Below are positions 32,796 through 43,589 of a stretch of 64,000 nucleotides of DNA, piece by piece. Position numbers and translations under genes: made by a program. The stretch comes from Arthrinium phaeospermum (lineage: Eukaryota; Ascomycota; Sordariomycetes; Amphisphaeriales; Apiosporaceae). The first letter of the stretch is position 1; the number at the start of each line of letters is the position of its first letter. The stretch spans positions 1,860,001 through 1,924,000 of the forward strand of contig QYRS01000004.1 of NCBI GenBank assembly GCA_006503535.1, in the 5' to 3' direction. The notes under the pieces were generated by a model. That model was given only the letters and a program-made list of their open reading frames with translations. It did no database searches and was not told the origin of the DNA.

Positions 32796-33705
32796 TCAAG
32801 CCGCACTAAGGAGAGCCAGGGCACTCTGGAAGGCTTTGACAACTTCCGACACTGGAACAATAATTAGTACTACATCTTGAATGCGAATGGAGATGAAGAG
32901 AACTTACGGTGTTCTTTCTTCTGGTTTAGCTTCTGCTCAGAAAGATGAACGAATCGCGTACGAGTTTGCAGCCTGGGTTGCATGTTAGTCGCATGAGCAG
33001 TATATAACGATAAGCAGAGTTACTGACCGTTTGACCGCGCGCTCATTGTCGTGGTTCGATGATGCCGATGCCCACACGTTAAAGTACTATGGGGATTCTA
33101 GTTAGCTAGAATGCCGGCGGGTAAGCAAGCAAACTGGATTGACGAACCTTGACCAGCTGGTCGAACTCCTCCAAGATAGCCTTCTCCTTTTCGTCTGCTT
33201 CGCTGAGCGCCTTCTGGTAGCGAGCTTCGAAGTCATCCCAGTCAAAGGGAGCAATGCGCCCGGGCGTGCTGGGCGATGGTTGCACCGAGACTCGCTGACT
33301 CCGACGCTGTTTGGGCTCAGGAGTACGTGTTTGACGACGGTCCACCAGCACCCGGGTCTGCGTCACAGGTGCTTCTTCATCTTCACCATCCTCTTGCGAC
33401 TGGGGCTTGGCCTGGACCTGCGACTTGACCGGGGATCTGGTTGAAGACTTGGTTGGCGACTTGCTTAAAGACTTAGTTGGGGACTTCTTGGGTGACTTGT
33501 CCGGAGATGGTTGACGCGATTGTTGCCGCGATGGTTGCCGCGAATGTTGCCGCGATGAGTGCCGTGACGCAGTCTGTGGCATGGGAAGCTCCCCGTCACC
33601 CTCATAACTTGGCACGTCGTTCATGGCTTCTCTTGCAGCCATCTCCTCTTGGCTCCAGGACTCCTTGACGGTGGAGAGTGGCGGTGGCGTGGTAGATTCC
33701 GACAT
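32796..33705 (-). CDS. Conserved-looking protein with Ser/Gln/Lys repeats and C-terminal coiled region
   Basis: This is a four-exon gene encoding 245 residues: 33705-33148, 33086-33028, 32972-32908 and 32851-32796. All splice sites are GT-AG and the frame is continuous to TGA. Residues 45-110 are repeats built on SRQ and KSPTKS-like units, basic and probably disordered. After a Pro/Arg-rich linker comes a helical, charged region from DWDDFEARYQKALSEADEKEK through NVWASASSNHDNERAVKRL to VVKAFQSALALLSAA. The dense charge and heptad-like spacing suggest a coiled coil. SPxK repeats are typical CDK or minor-groove motifs, which hints at chromatin or cytoskeletal binding, but I do not recognise the family. 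It is divergent from ATG14 (671 bp). Confidence 0.75.
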
Positions 33706-34376
33706 GGTTGGGGAAGCCTCCTATCCGGAATACCTTGAGACTTTGGACCTTGCGCGATCTCAAGACGAACGGCTAGTACGTTCTGAGAGTACGTAGAGTC
33801 TACCTGTCAGACTTAGCAGCCTGTTTTAGGTGCCCAGCCAGGATAACTCACTCAGGTGACCAATGGGACCCCGTGACTCGAAATTTGGCGAACTTGCAGG
33901 AATATTGTAGTCAGATAAACTGCTCACAGGACCTGGCCACATTCATTCGCATATAACGCGAAGCTTTCTGCCGAAATGTGAAAACACCTGGCCCGACGAC
34001 TTTATACACCCGTTGGCAACAGCCCCTAAACCTGCCAAACCTGCCTCTTTAATTGAGAAAGACGTGGACGCGTCGCTGCCCAAAGCGTGACTTCCCTGCA
34101 GGGGTCCGACTTCTTGGCTGCATTGCGTTTCTGGGGATGAGCCGCCGATAAGCCGATAAGAGCTTGTACCTTCGTACCTTTTCGACGTCACCCTCTCATG
34201 GGCATATGGGAATTCCGATCACGTTCGAGCCGATTTCGCGCTTTCTTTGTCGCCAAACTGACCCGCGCGTTTTGCCAAACCATAATGTCAGGTCGCCTAT
34301 CAATACCTTGATACTCTAGAAGTCCACGAAGGCGTGGATCAAACCAGATTCCATTCCATCGGAACTTGCCACCACC
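33706..34376. promoter_or_regulatory. Shared divergent promoter region, coiled protein and ATG14
   Basis: These 671 bp separate two head-to-head ATGs and must contain both promoters. No TATA box is obvious. Confidence 0.45.
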
Positions 34377-36014
34377 ATGGACCATCGGGCCCAGCCCGTG
34401 AGCTGCGATGTCTGCCAGCGGCGGCATCACCCACAGCGGCTTCCCTTCTACTGCGCCATGGATGTGCGCAACATGCTGTACGAGGGTCGCATAGAGCATG
34501 CCAGAGCTCTGATGGAGACGACGATGCTGGACGGTCAAATCAGCGCCCTCGAGCTAGGCAGCGATCCAGAATCGGCGACGTCCACTCCTATTCGAGCTAC
34601 GCGCCGATATGTGGATCAGTGCGTCTCGGCGACTGAGCAGGCAAGAGACGAGACGGAGCATATCATTGCGACCGCAGAGCGACTACAACAAGATATTGAC
34701 AAAGCAAAAAGTGATATTGAAATGCGCAAAGCCAAGTTGGCGCGCCGCAAAGCGGACCTTGCGTCGGTATCACAGGGAATCGCCGCGAGGAGGGCCAGGG
34801 AGTTGGACGAGGCAAAGAAGGCCACCAAGATGACAAAATACTCGTGGGATCGTGAGTATGAGGCTATGACACAGTATCGGGCCGCCCTGTGCACAGAGGT
34901 GGCCAAAATCTACCGACTGCAGCGTGTTCCCATTGGTCCCAGGCGATCAAATCCCGTACGCTTCGAATACAAGATTGGTGGCATCGAGATTGTCGATCTC
35001 CACCACATGAACAGCACTTCTCCTGAGCATGTCTCTGCGTCTCTCGGGCACGTTGCACATCTTCTATGGCTCGCCGCGCATTACCTTGACATCCGCCTGC
35101 CCGCTGAAATCACCTTACCACACAACGACTACCCAAGGGCCACCATTTTCTCCCTTGTCTCGTCTTACCAGCATGGCCAGGTTCCCTTCCCGGGCTCGTC
35201 GCAGCTTCCAAACGATCCTCGAGACCGGGGATACAGCCACGTACCCCATCCTAGGCCCCTTTTTCTGGATAAGCCCCTCTCAACACTGGCCAAGGAGGAC
35301 TCTCCGACGTACACCTCATGCACTGAAGGCGCCTGCCTCCTTGCCTATGACATAGTATGGCTGTGTCGCACCCAGGGCATACCAGTTGGTGACAACAGCA
35401 ACAGCTTCGAAGACTTCTCGTGCATGGGTCGCAACTTGTACAACCTCCTCATCGGCTCATCTCTCCAGCGGAACCAGCCAGGCCAACAGCTGATCCTCGA
35501 CCCGGATTCATCGTCGCCAGGGCGCCGTGGCAGCAGTACGGCAGATAACAACAACAGCGAAGGAGATCCGAACAATGTGGACCTCATTAACAAGGCCGCG
35601 CCCAGAATGGGCCAGTGGTCCCACGGCACCGCACACACGTACCTGGGCGGCGCCGCGGGCCACGACTTCACCAAGTACTTCAAGCTGCCGAACCCGCTCA
35701 AGCTGGCGGACGAGCTGCGCGCTCGCCTTGTCAACGAGGCGCCCGCGCCTGAGTGGGAGCTGATCGAGGACGACGAGTTCGGCCCTAACGACCTCGACGA
35801 CGGGGTGCTCATCGGCGGCACGCCGCGGTCGCGCGCGAAGCCCGGGCCGCAGCGGTTCGGCCTCGAGAGCTACATGAGCGTCAACACGGTTAAGGGCGGT
35901 GGTGCAGGCTCAGATGCTCATGCCAATCGGGCCCCCGGAGCGGCTGGCGGCGTTGCTTCTGGCAAGGATCGAGAGAAGAGCACGAATGGGTGGACGAAGA
36001 TCAAGCCTCGGTGA
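34377..36014 (+). CDS. ATG14: Autophagy-related protein 14 (Vps38/UVRAG family)
   Basis: This single-exon gene encodes 545 residues. The N-terminus has a zinc-like cysteine motif C10-x2-C13 with C26 (CDVCQRR...FYC), as in Atg14/Barkor. It is followed by MDVRNMLYEGRI and a coiled coil at about residues 85-165 (RLQQDIDKAKSDIEMRKAKL). The Atg14/UVRAG domain includes RFEYKIGGIEIVDLHHMN, LGHVAHLLWLAAHYLDIRLP, LPHNDYPRATIF, CLLAYDIVWLCRTQGIPV and FTKYFKLPNPLKLADELR. Atg14 directs the Vps34 PI3-kinase complex I to the phagophore for autophagy. The UVRAG/Vps38 subunit of complex II is the alternative, but the N-terminal CxxC favours Atg14. The C-terminus is Gly/Ala-rich and disordered. The frame is clean. 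Confidence 0.85.
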   Translation: MDHRAQPVSCDVCQRRHHPQRLPFYCAMDVRNMLYEGRIEHARALMETTMLDGQISALELGSDPESATSTPIRATRRYVDQCVSATEQARDETEHIIATAERLQQDIDKAKSDIEMRKAKLARRKADLASVSQGIAARRARELDEAKKATKMTKYSWDREYEAMTQYRAALCTEVAKIYRLQRVPIGPRRSNPVRFEYKIGGIEIVDLHHMNSTSPEHVSASLGHVAHLLWLAAHYLDIRLPAEITLPHNDYPRATIFSLVSSYQHGQVPFPGSSQLPNDPRDRGYSHVPHPRPLFLDKPLSTLAKEDSPTYTSCTEGACLLAYDIVWLCRTQGIPVGDNSNSFEDFSCMGRNLYNLLIGSSLQRNQPGQQLILDPDSSSPGRRGSSTADNNNSEGDPNNVDLINKAAPRMGQWSHGTAHTYLGGAAGHDFTKYFKLPNPLKLADELRARLVNEAPAPEWELIEDDEFGPNDLDDGVLIGGTPRSRAKPGPQRFGLESYMSVNTVKGGGAGSDAHANRAPGAAGGVASGKDREKSTNGWTKIKPR

Positions 36015-38563
36015 TCAATGTTGTTGAGAGATGGGCACAGTTCCCATTCTCGGTCCTGCGAACCCTCAGATCCAGTCACATATATGTAGCACTGGACGGT
36101 AGCACTGGACGTGACTTGGCTTAGGGAAAGTCTTCCTTAGCGTACATGTTCAAGTGTGAAGGTCGTCCGTTCTAACACCACGAGGACGTGAGGATGTTAG
36201 CCCGGCGGAATCTATATTGCACGTACATGTAGCAACACATGTTCTAGTTTCGTCAACCCATGACCCAAGCCCTTGGCTACCGTTCAAGTCGGTTTTCGAC
36301 CTGAACTACTCCAAGTGAAACCTTGACATCAGATGTGAGATTAATAATTTTAATTTGCAATCCAATAAGTGTTCTCTCGAACCTGAAAAACATCCCGTTC
36401 ATGCCACATTCTCAAATGGCTAGCTGTCCGTGTCAATGCCTCTCTATCGTATACATGCATTCATGAAAACATAGTAGTCAATATATCATCTTTCGTAAGC
36501 CTAACTTCGTCTCATAAAATGCTCGAGTCTCATGTAGACCCTTTTCGACGGCCACTCTGGGGTTTGTTTGCTTACGTATCTTTCTACCTGAACCACGTTT
36601 CGTTCGCCATGAGAAGCCAAGATGCGCCAATCCAAGCACGATCTATCTGCTTGATACCTGTCTCTTTCGGTGACTGGCCTCTATTCTGGTGATGGATGTT
36701 ATCACATATCTCAGTTTGCCAGAACCTGGAGCAGACGAGTCATTGCATCCATACCATATCGAGGAGAACCCTGACGTATTTCTATGAGCATGATATTGTG
36801 ATCTAACTATGGATAAAGTGTAACTCCCTGGATGTTGTCGTTAAGCCCTCGTTTGTTTTGTTTTGATATCAAACGTCCATCATCGCCGCGCAGTAGCTGG
36901 CACTTCACCTCCCTAACTGTATGAGACGTCTCTGTTGTAGTTACTCTGCAACCCGTTGACCTAATATACATGAATGCTAGCCGATCGAGATAATTTCCTT
37001 GTACGTACTTTTCCTCGAAGGGGTAATAACTCCTTTCAGGCCCCCATCTTATGTGATTCCCGCTTCCCCCCCCCTCTCCTTTCGCAGTTCGGACCATCCA
37101 TCGTCAATTCCTTGTGACATCGATGCCCCATCGCCCACCCTTGTTTGTGATCCCTTCTGCGTGACGCTGGACGAACCAGCAATCAAGCTGAAAGGGGAAA
37201 ACCCCGAGACAGACGAGCTGCCCCGGGAAAACCCAGATAGACCGTACACCCATCAGCAGTGCCCGTTAGAGCTGCGCCTTGGGCCAAAGTTCCAATGATT
37301 AGAGGTGCTGGAACAACGCAACCTCGCTCCCCATGAACAAATCCCGTCTAGAGGCCACGCGATAACAACACCACACACCCCCTGCGCGCGACCAATAGAC
37401 ATTCACTGCTCTTACCCTTCCCCGGTGAGCCCGGCCAGATGCAGTGCTAAGGCGCAAACCGGGCCACTGAACCCAAAAATAACGTGGTGTGGAACAAGAG
37501 CCTGTGTAGTCATGGTTAGTAGAGAACGACGGGAGAAGGTGAGAAAGGAAAGGAAAATACTTACAAGAACCAACAGACCACCAGACACTAGGAAATACGG
37601 CGCTGAGATCTCAGATAGGTCCCAAGAAGACTTCACCCTCGATCCTTTGGCAATGGTCGCTGCTGCCACCCAAATCCCAAAGCCACCAGAAAGAGTCCAT
37701 CAACCCGGTTCCAATCTCCCCCGCTAACCGCTTTTTTGGACGATTTTCTGTTTTCAATTTTTTTGGTGTACCCGGAGGCACTTTTTGAGATTTGTCGAAA
37801 AGAAAGCTGTACATGAAGAGACCGAAATGAAAAAAACGCCGAGAATGTCGAAAGAAAGAGTTGTCGAATGTGTGATGTAGACCGAACAGAAAATAAACCA
37901 AACAAGAATAGTAAAATGATGATGACGATGCAACAACCAAACCAACAGCGACGCGCACGGCCAAGAAATGGAAGCCCGGCTTATCAGCCTGCCATCTAAG
38001 CAGTCGTGTTGTATGGAACGACTGCCAGTCGGCTTAGGAATCATCCAAATCGAGACGTTAGCGAGTGCGCGTCATGCTCGCCGGCGAGAGCTTGCCAGGA
38101 CCAACCCCGGGGGGTCCCAGCAGAACTCTCTACCACCTGCTCGCACTCGCCCTCTGGGAATGGGGTCTACATGCTCTGACAGACGTGGTTGGCGTGAGCC
38201 TGCATAGTGTCGACATTTACTCGCTTCACCCCATGGGGAGGGTTCCTCGCTTTCATGATCAGTGCGACGCAGGACCGGAGCAGATGTACCAGATCAAGTT
38301 GCTTTGACGGACGGGATTGAGAAGGATCAAAGGCAACGCAGGTACATGACTGACTCCGGCTGTTGGGTTAGTGAAAATCGTATCGTTAAGTAAACCGTGA
38401 AACAGGAAACCATGTAGCCAATACCGAGAGAGACGAGAAGAGGGTGTAGAGAGTCGACCATGGAATCCAGTCAAGCTGAGCTGGCATAGGAGGCAGTAGG
38501 GTGGTGGCGGCTGGTGAGACTCAGAAGAACCCAGTTGCACATGAAAATCCATCATCAAAAATC
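36015..38563. other. Gene-free stretch downstream of ATG14
   Basis: About 2.5 kb is AT-richer DNA with no ORF of protein-like composition. A C8 run lies near 37067 and G-poor poly(A)/poly(T) tracts lie near 37740-37900. It could hold UTRs or a non-coding transcript, but nothing in the sequence shows that directly. Confidence 0.5.
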
Positions 38564-38564
38564 G

Positions 38565-38704
38565 CCGGGGATTGAACCCAGCACGGGAATCGAACCCGAA
38601 GTGCAACCAGTCTCAACCTCGTCCCACCAGAAGGGGAAGTATGTGTGTATACCTTCAGGCAACTTCAGGTCGAACCAACAACAATATCTGGGGATTGGAC
38701 CCAG
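38565..38704 (-). repeat. Three tRNA T-arm-like hairpins in the 3' flank
   Basis: Within 140 bp, read on the minus strand, three sites match the tRNA T-arm/B-box pattern. These are 38704-38688 (CTGGG-TCCAATC-CCCAG, perfect 5-bp stem and 7-nt loop), 38604-38581 (CGGG-TTCGATT-CCCG, with outer GCAC/GTGC pairing) and 38581-38565 (CTGGG-TTCAATC-CCCGG, all five pairs, one G-T). The last is followed by five T residues. No acceptor stem or anticodon arm surrounds any of them, so they are not tRNA genes. They lie just after the stop of the minus-strand repeat-rich gene and are probably in its 3' UTR. Confidence 0.5.
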
Positions 38705-38763
38705 ACATGCGCGTTGGCTCTACCATCATCAATCAGCCATCAGGAAGAGAGCCCCTACTGCTC

Positions 38764-41254
38764 TTAGCGACGAAGACGACGAGGAAGCTGGCGGACCTTG
38801 CGCTTCTTCATTTCTTCTTCGCTAGCCAGCTCAGGTACGCTGGAAGCTTCGTACTCGCGTCCTATAAACTTGAGCTCTGGCTCCTTAGGGGGAGCGGCTG
38901 CTGAAGTGTCCTCGGACTTCTTATCGCCCTCGTCGTCCTCATCATCCGAGAAACCGTAAGTCGACGGGTCAAGCAGATCCGGATTCTCAAACGTATCTGG
39001 ATCGTTGTCGTCGGGTCCGGAGGCGGAGGCGGAGGCGGAAGACGAGGGACCAGCAGAGGCCGAAGACGAGGGACCAGCAGAGGCCGAAGACGAAGGACCA
39101 GCAGAAGCCGAAGACGAAGGACCAGCAGAGGCCGAAGACGAAGGACCAGCAGAGGCCGAAGACGAAGGACCAGCAGAGGCGGCAGCGGCTTCGGCGGCGG
39201 CAGCGGCAGCGGCAGCCTTCTTCTTGTCCAGCTTTGCTTGCGCCTGCTTTGCCCATTCCTTCATGCTGTTCTTGGCACTGAACGGAATGATCTCGTTGTC
39301 CTCGTTCGTAACTTCCTTATCGTCCTTGTCAGAGACGGAGTCAGACAAGGAAGGCTCGGGCTCGGACTTGGACTTGGGAGCAGGGCGCGAGGAACGAGGG
39401 GAAGGGCAAGGCGTCTGAGAGTCCGGCTTAGCATCAACGGCGACATTGCCACTGGAGCCAGTGTCGGACGACGGAGACACAACCGGGGTGGACTTGGCAT
39501 CCACAGATTGACTGGCCGGCTGGGCGTCAGGAGAGACAGCAGAGGCAGAAGCAGAGGCAGAGGCAGACGCAGACGCAGACGCAGAAGCAGAGGCAGGCGC
39601 AGAGGCAGACGCAGAAGCGGGAGGACCGGTGGGAGCGAGCTGAGGAAAGGGTGCCCTGGAGCGAACAACAGGACCCTCGTTGCTTGAAGCATCGGCTTCC
39701 ACACTAGTAAGAAAACATTAGAACACAGTTCAGTCAAATGGGGTTCAACAAGGAAAATACTTACGAAGTCGTCGTCGCATTGGGCTCGACCGAAGAAGCA
39801 GCAGCGGGATCAGGCAGACCAGAGGCAGGCTCATCAGAGACAGTGTTCGTAGCCGTGGCCGAGGGGAACTAACCCTGACCAGTGACAGGAAACTGTGCAG
39901 ATTGACCAGCAGATGAGACCTCCGGAGCTGAGAAGGCGCCAGGGACAGGAGCGGAGACCGAAGCGGGGGCAGGAGCAAGGACAGGGACAGGCGCAGGAAC
40001 ATAAGCCGGGGCAGGGGCGAAGGCGAGCATGGGACCAGAGAGGGACTGCATGTCCTCCACGATCTCAACTCCCTGCCGGGTGCTGTTGACCTGGTGGAAC
40101 CAACCTAAACCGTGGGCCTGATCAGCCTTGACGATATCCGAGCGAAGAACAGGCTCGGGCTTCGGCTTGTCCATCTTGTCGATACCCCGTTGCCGCTGCT
40201 GCTTGACCCAGTCGGGGTTGAGGCCAGCAGAGACGTTGCCCCAAGGATCGGGACGGCGGTAGCCAGGAGCGTGGGGGTTGACAGACTGCGTCATCAGAGG
40301 ATTCCGCTTCTGTTTCTTCTGGAAGGCCTCCAATCCCCTCGAGAAGGTGGTCACAGTCCGTGGCTGCTGACGCTGGCGGACCTCGAACTTTACACGCCTC
40401 GAGGGAGGCTCCGCGATCGAGAGAGGCTTGGGCTGAGGAGGGACAGGGACCCGTGCGACCTGTACCGTGGGTTCGCCGTCGACAACAGCGAACCTCGACA
40501 CCTCTGCCTGCTCGTCTGTTGGGGGGTTGACAGGCGACGAGCGACATGACCAGCTGGTGCGGACCTTCCCGTAGAACCAGGCCGGGGCAGCGCAGACCAT
40601 GTGGTAGGCCCAGACCGAGGCAGCGACCAAGCCGAGCAAAATAGGCCCGAGGGCGAAGAAGATAACCTGAAGGGTGAAGAAGATAACCTTGGGCTGGCGG
40701 CAAGTCCAGAAGAGGAAGACACGAAGCAGAGGGTAAACCACTTGCAGACCATCAGGAACCTGAAGTGTTTTTGGTCAGAGGCTGATGTACAAGTAGAGAT
40801 AAATGCAGGATGAATTGATGGAGGTGAGGGGGGGAATTCAGATAGGGGAGGTGGGATTGAGTTGAAGGGAGTTGACATTGATATGGGATGGAAGCAATTC
40901 AGTTGCATAGGATGTGTGTTGGCATTGGAGATGAGTGAACCCAGATACGATGGCTGGAAGGTGGAAAAGGAAGTGCAGATGATGGATTGTGTTTAATAGA
41001 TGGGAATGAGTAGGTGTAGTTATGTATGAATGAGGTTGGATAAGAAAAGCTGAGAGAAACGAAGAAGGAAAACATACCTTGTTGAGGCCAAGAGGCTCAA
41101 CGGCAGAGAACAAGAGAAGACCAAAGGCGAACCAGAGAGGCTGACAGAAGAGCATGGTGACAAATGCCCAGAGGAGAAGAAGAAGATGGTCGCAAGACAT
41201 GAAGGTGGCAGCCACATGTCTGCGACAGAAGGAGGAGATGGTGGCGAAGGGCAT
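38764..41254 (-). CDS. Multi-pass membrane protein with repeat-rich tail and in-frame TAG
   Basis: Three exons (41254-41078, 40759-39765, 39703-38764) make one open frame of 704 codons, broken by one TAG at 39871-39869 (codon 356). The N-terminal 105 residues are hydrophobic, with about four TM segments (for example LLLLLWAFVTMLF, VIFFTLQVIFFALGPILLGL). A basic, Pro-rich segment follows, then Ala/Pro/Val repeats, the TAG, an Ala/Ser run, an acidic stretch and six AGPSSSAS units. The protein ends in a basic KKRKVRQLPRRLRR that looks like a nuclear-localisation signal. The frame, composition and a good downstream intron (GTAAGT...ACTAG, correct phase) continue across the TAG. It may therefore be a sequence error, a recent nonsense mutation, readthrough, or a missed intron. 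The family is not recognised. Confidence 0.6.
39038..39181 (-). repeat. Coding minisatellite, six 24-bp units
   Basis: Six tandem 24-bp units (39038-39061, then every 24 bp to 39181) differ at only a few positions. On the minus strand each encodes the octapeptide AGPSSSAS. The unit length is a multiple of three, so copy number can change without breaking frame. Confidence 0.9.
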
Positions 41255-43589
41255 TGTGACTGAAGATGATGATGGTAACAACAACAAGATCAAGTGCACA
41301 ATGGGAGAGAAAGCTTCAAGCTTGTGTGAACGTTCAGGAAGTGAAAAGATGTCGAGCGTGGTAAGAGCTGGATGATCAAGTCGAGAGCGTGAAGTTCAGA
41401 CAAGAGTGATGCGGGACGAGGGAGGAAGGAAGGAAGAGGGAAAAAGAATTTTTGGAAATTCTGGAGGGAGAAGGGCTATTTATTTGCTGCAAAGGGCCAC
41501 CGCAGCAGCAGGCAGAAAAAAGGTACATTCACTACTTCCCAAACGGGTAATCAAGATGGTTGCCATGGACGATTGGGGCCATAATGCCTAACTTTGGGCA
41601 GATGGCTGGGTGCTTCAGGGGAGCAGCACCAATGTGGGGAGGGGTTGCTATGGAATAGGGCTACTAACTGCCAGGCAACGAGGGATCGGGTACCAAGGTA
41701 CAATCCAATAACTCCAGAAGAGGGCAACACTCGCACTGGCAGCTTGTTGGCAATCAGGGTAGGGCAGGCACTTTGATCAGGTAGGTAATCCCGCACTTGG
41801 AGGACCTCCCCCCTATTGGGCTAAGTCCTGGGCTGGCATTACCAGGCAGCCTGTGGTGATAGTGATGTTCCATAGGGCCGAGAAAGACATGGCACATAGA
41901 TTACTAGGTAGTTATTGGAAATGGACATATGTCACTTAAGCAGACTGGCTTTCTGCGTTCGAGATTGCACACATGATACTCGTGAAGTTGCTATGCTAGA
42001 GGCTGGATGACAACGCGTGCGGTGGTGCTTTGATACCGGCCGTGGCACGCCTATGGGAAGCCAGAAATGTCAGACGAAGTGTTCTCCTGGAGATGCCAAG
42101 TGATAGACATGAGGTGATGGAGAGCAATATGCACACCACACCAATGGTATCCTGATCTTACGCCAGAGACTCGACCAACTGGATCCCGCGCACTGCTGGA
42201 CCGACACTACCCAAGATGTCCTTACATGATCGTGATGGCCTATAATTATGCTTGACACACTCCTCGAGCAGGTGTCTCACATCCAGGAAATCGGCTGTCT
42301 TGTCTGTAAATAGCATATATTGATCTACATTGTAGCAGAGATGTAATGGCCATACCATGCAAAGAGCCGTGGTGACCAAGCATGCCATGTAGAATCGTTG
42401 TTGTACCAGAAACCCGTGCAATGTCATATCACAACATCTAGCCACTGCTTGTCTGTGAACTCGTCCTACGCATCAGTGATGTCGACGGAAGCTGTTCACA
42501 GCCTTTTGACGCGAATGGGCATGTTTACATGCTCCTATGAGCAGTGCAATTTATGCCAGACAGGTCTTCCTGTGCCATGTTTACCGCCCAGGAATCCATT
42601 GGACCAAACATCTACGCATCTGTGAACTGAAATTGAAGCGCGCCGGTGATTGACATCCATACCTTGCTCCGGCAAATAGTAAGAGGCATTATGGGCAGTA
42701 TCATTTTAGAAGCAGCTACGAGGACATTACATTCATTGCCCATGGGCAGACCCATTCGACTCGCCGACACAAGTAATGCCAACTCCGTGATCCAGGCCAT
42801 CAATGACGATCATCTCAAGGCTCGTTGGAAATTGCCAAGCAGACTACGCGTAGACTGCTCCAATATGGACACGGGGATACCGCCCACATATGGCGTCCAT
42901 GTTTTGTTTACAGGAGCGGTTTCTCTCCAGACAAAAGCATACAAGGTGATATTAACAGTAGATATCTCCATGTAATTACAGACATCTTGTCGCTGTGCCA
43001 AATGAGATTGCTGTAATAATTCTAGCAACCGCGCAACCAGCAGTCTCGAAGCCCTTCATGTGGGTTCGAATTGGGATAACTTGGCCCCAAAGTTGTCATT
43101 CCTAGCTCGATTACTTTCAGATGCCATTCTATTGTTTGCTTCTTGCCTTCTCACATAATTCCTCGATGCCTTTTTACATGGGCAAGGGATTGATTGGCGT
43201 GTACCAACCTGATTCCGGCTGGGAGGGCGAATGCCAGATACTTTGGCCTCCATGTTACGTTGAGCAGTATTCCTACGTGTGGACAGGACATGCTGCCATG
43301 ACGTTGCCCATTGTTCAACTTGACTTCATCCACACACTGTTCGGCATCTCTAGATCAGGTTCCATGCTTCTGGTATCGACATCAAAGGATAGGTCGGCCG
43401 GCATACGAGAAACACATCACACCAGTTGGGCAGGGTAGCATGACAAGGTGGAAGGCGGTATCATAAGAAATGTCCTAGCTCAATACAAAACTCCAACGCT
43501 TCCTTCATCATCGCGTGCCCGGAAGCAGTCTAACTATGCAACAAGTATTCATAATTCATAAAGTCCTGTACTCCAGTCCTAAAAGAGCA
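41255..43589. other. Gene-free stretch before SPC7
   Basis: About 2.3 kb holds the promoter of the repeat-rich membrane protein gene on the left and the SPC7 3' flank on the right. Small ORFs occur on both strands without protein-like composition. GA-rich sequence lies at 41400-41450. Confidence 0.5.

Noticed and set aside
38565..38604. tRNA gene on the minus strand
   Set aside because: Only T-arm-like hairpins are present; there is no acceptor stem, D-arm or anticodon arm.
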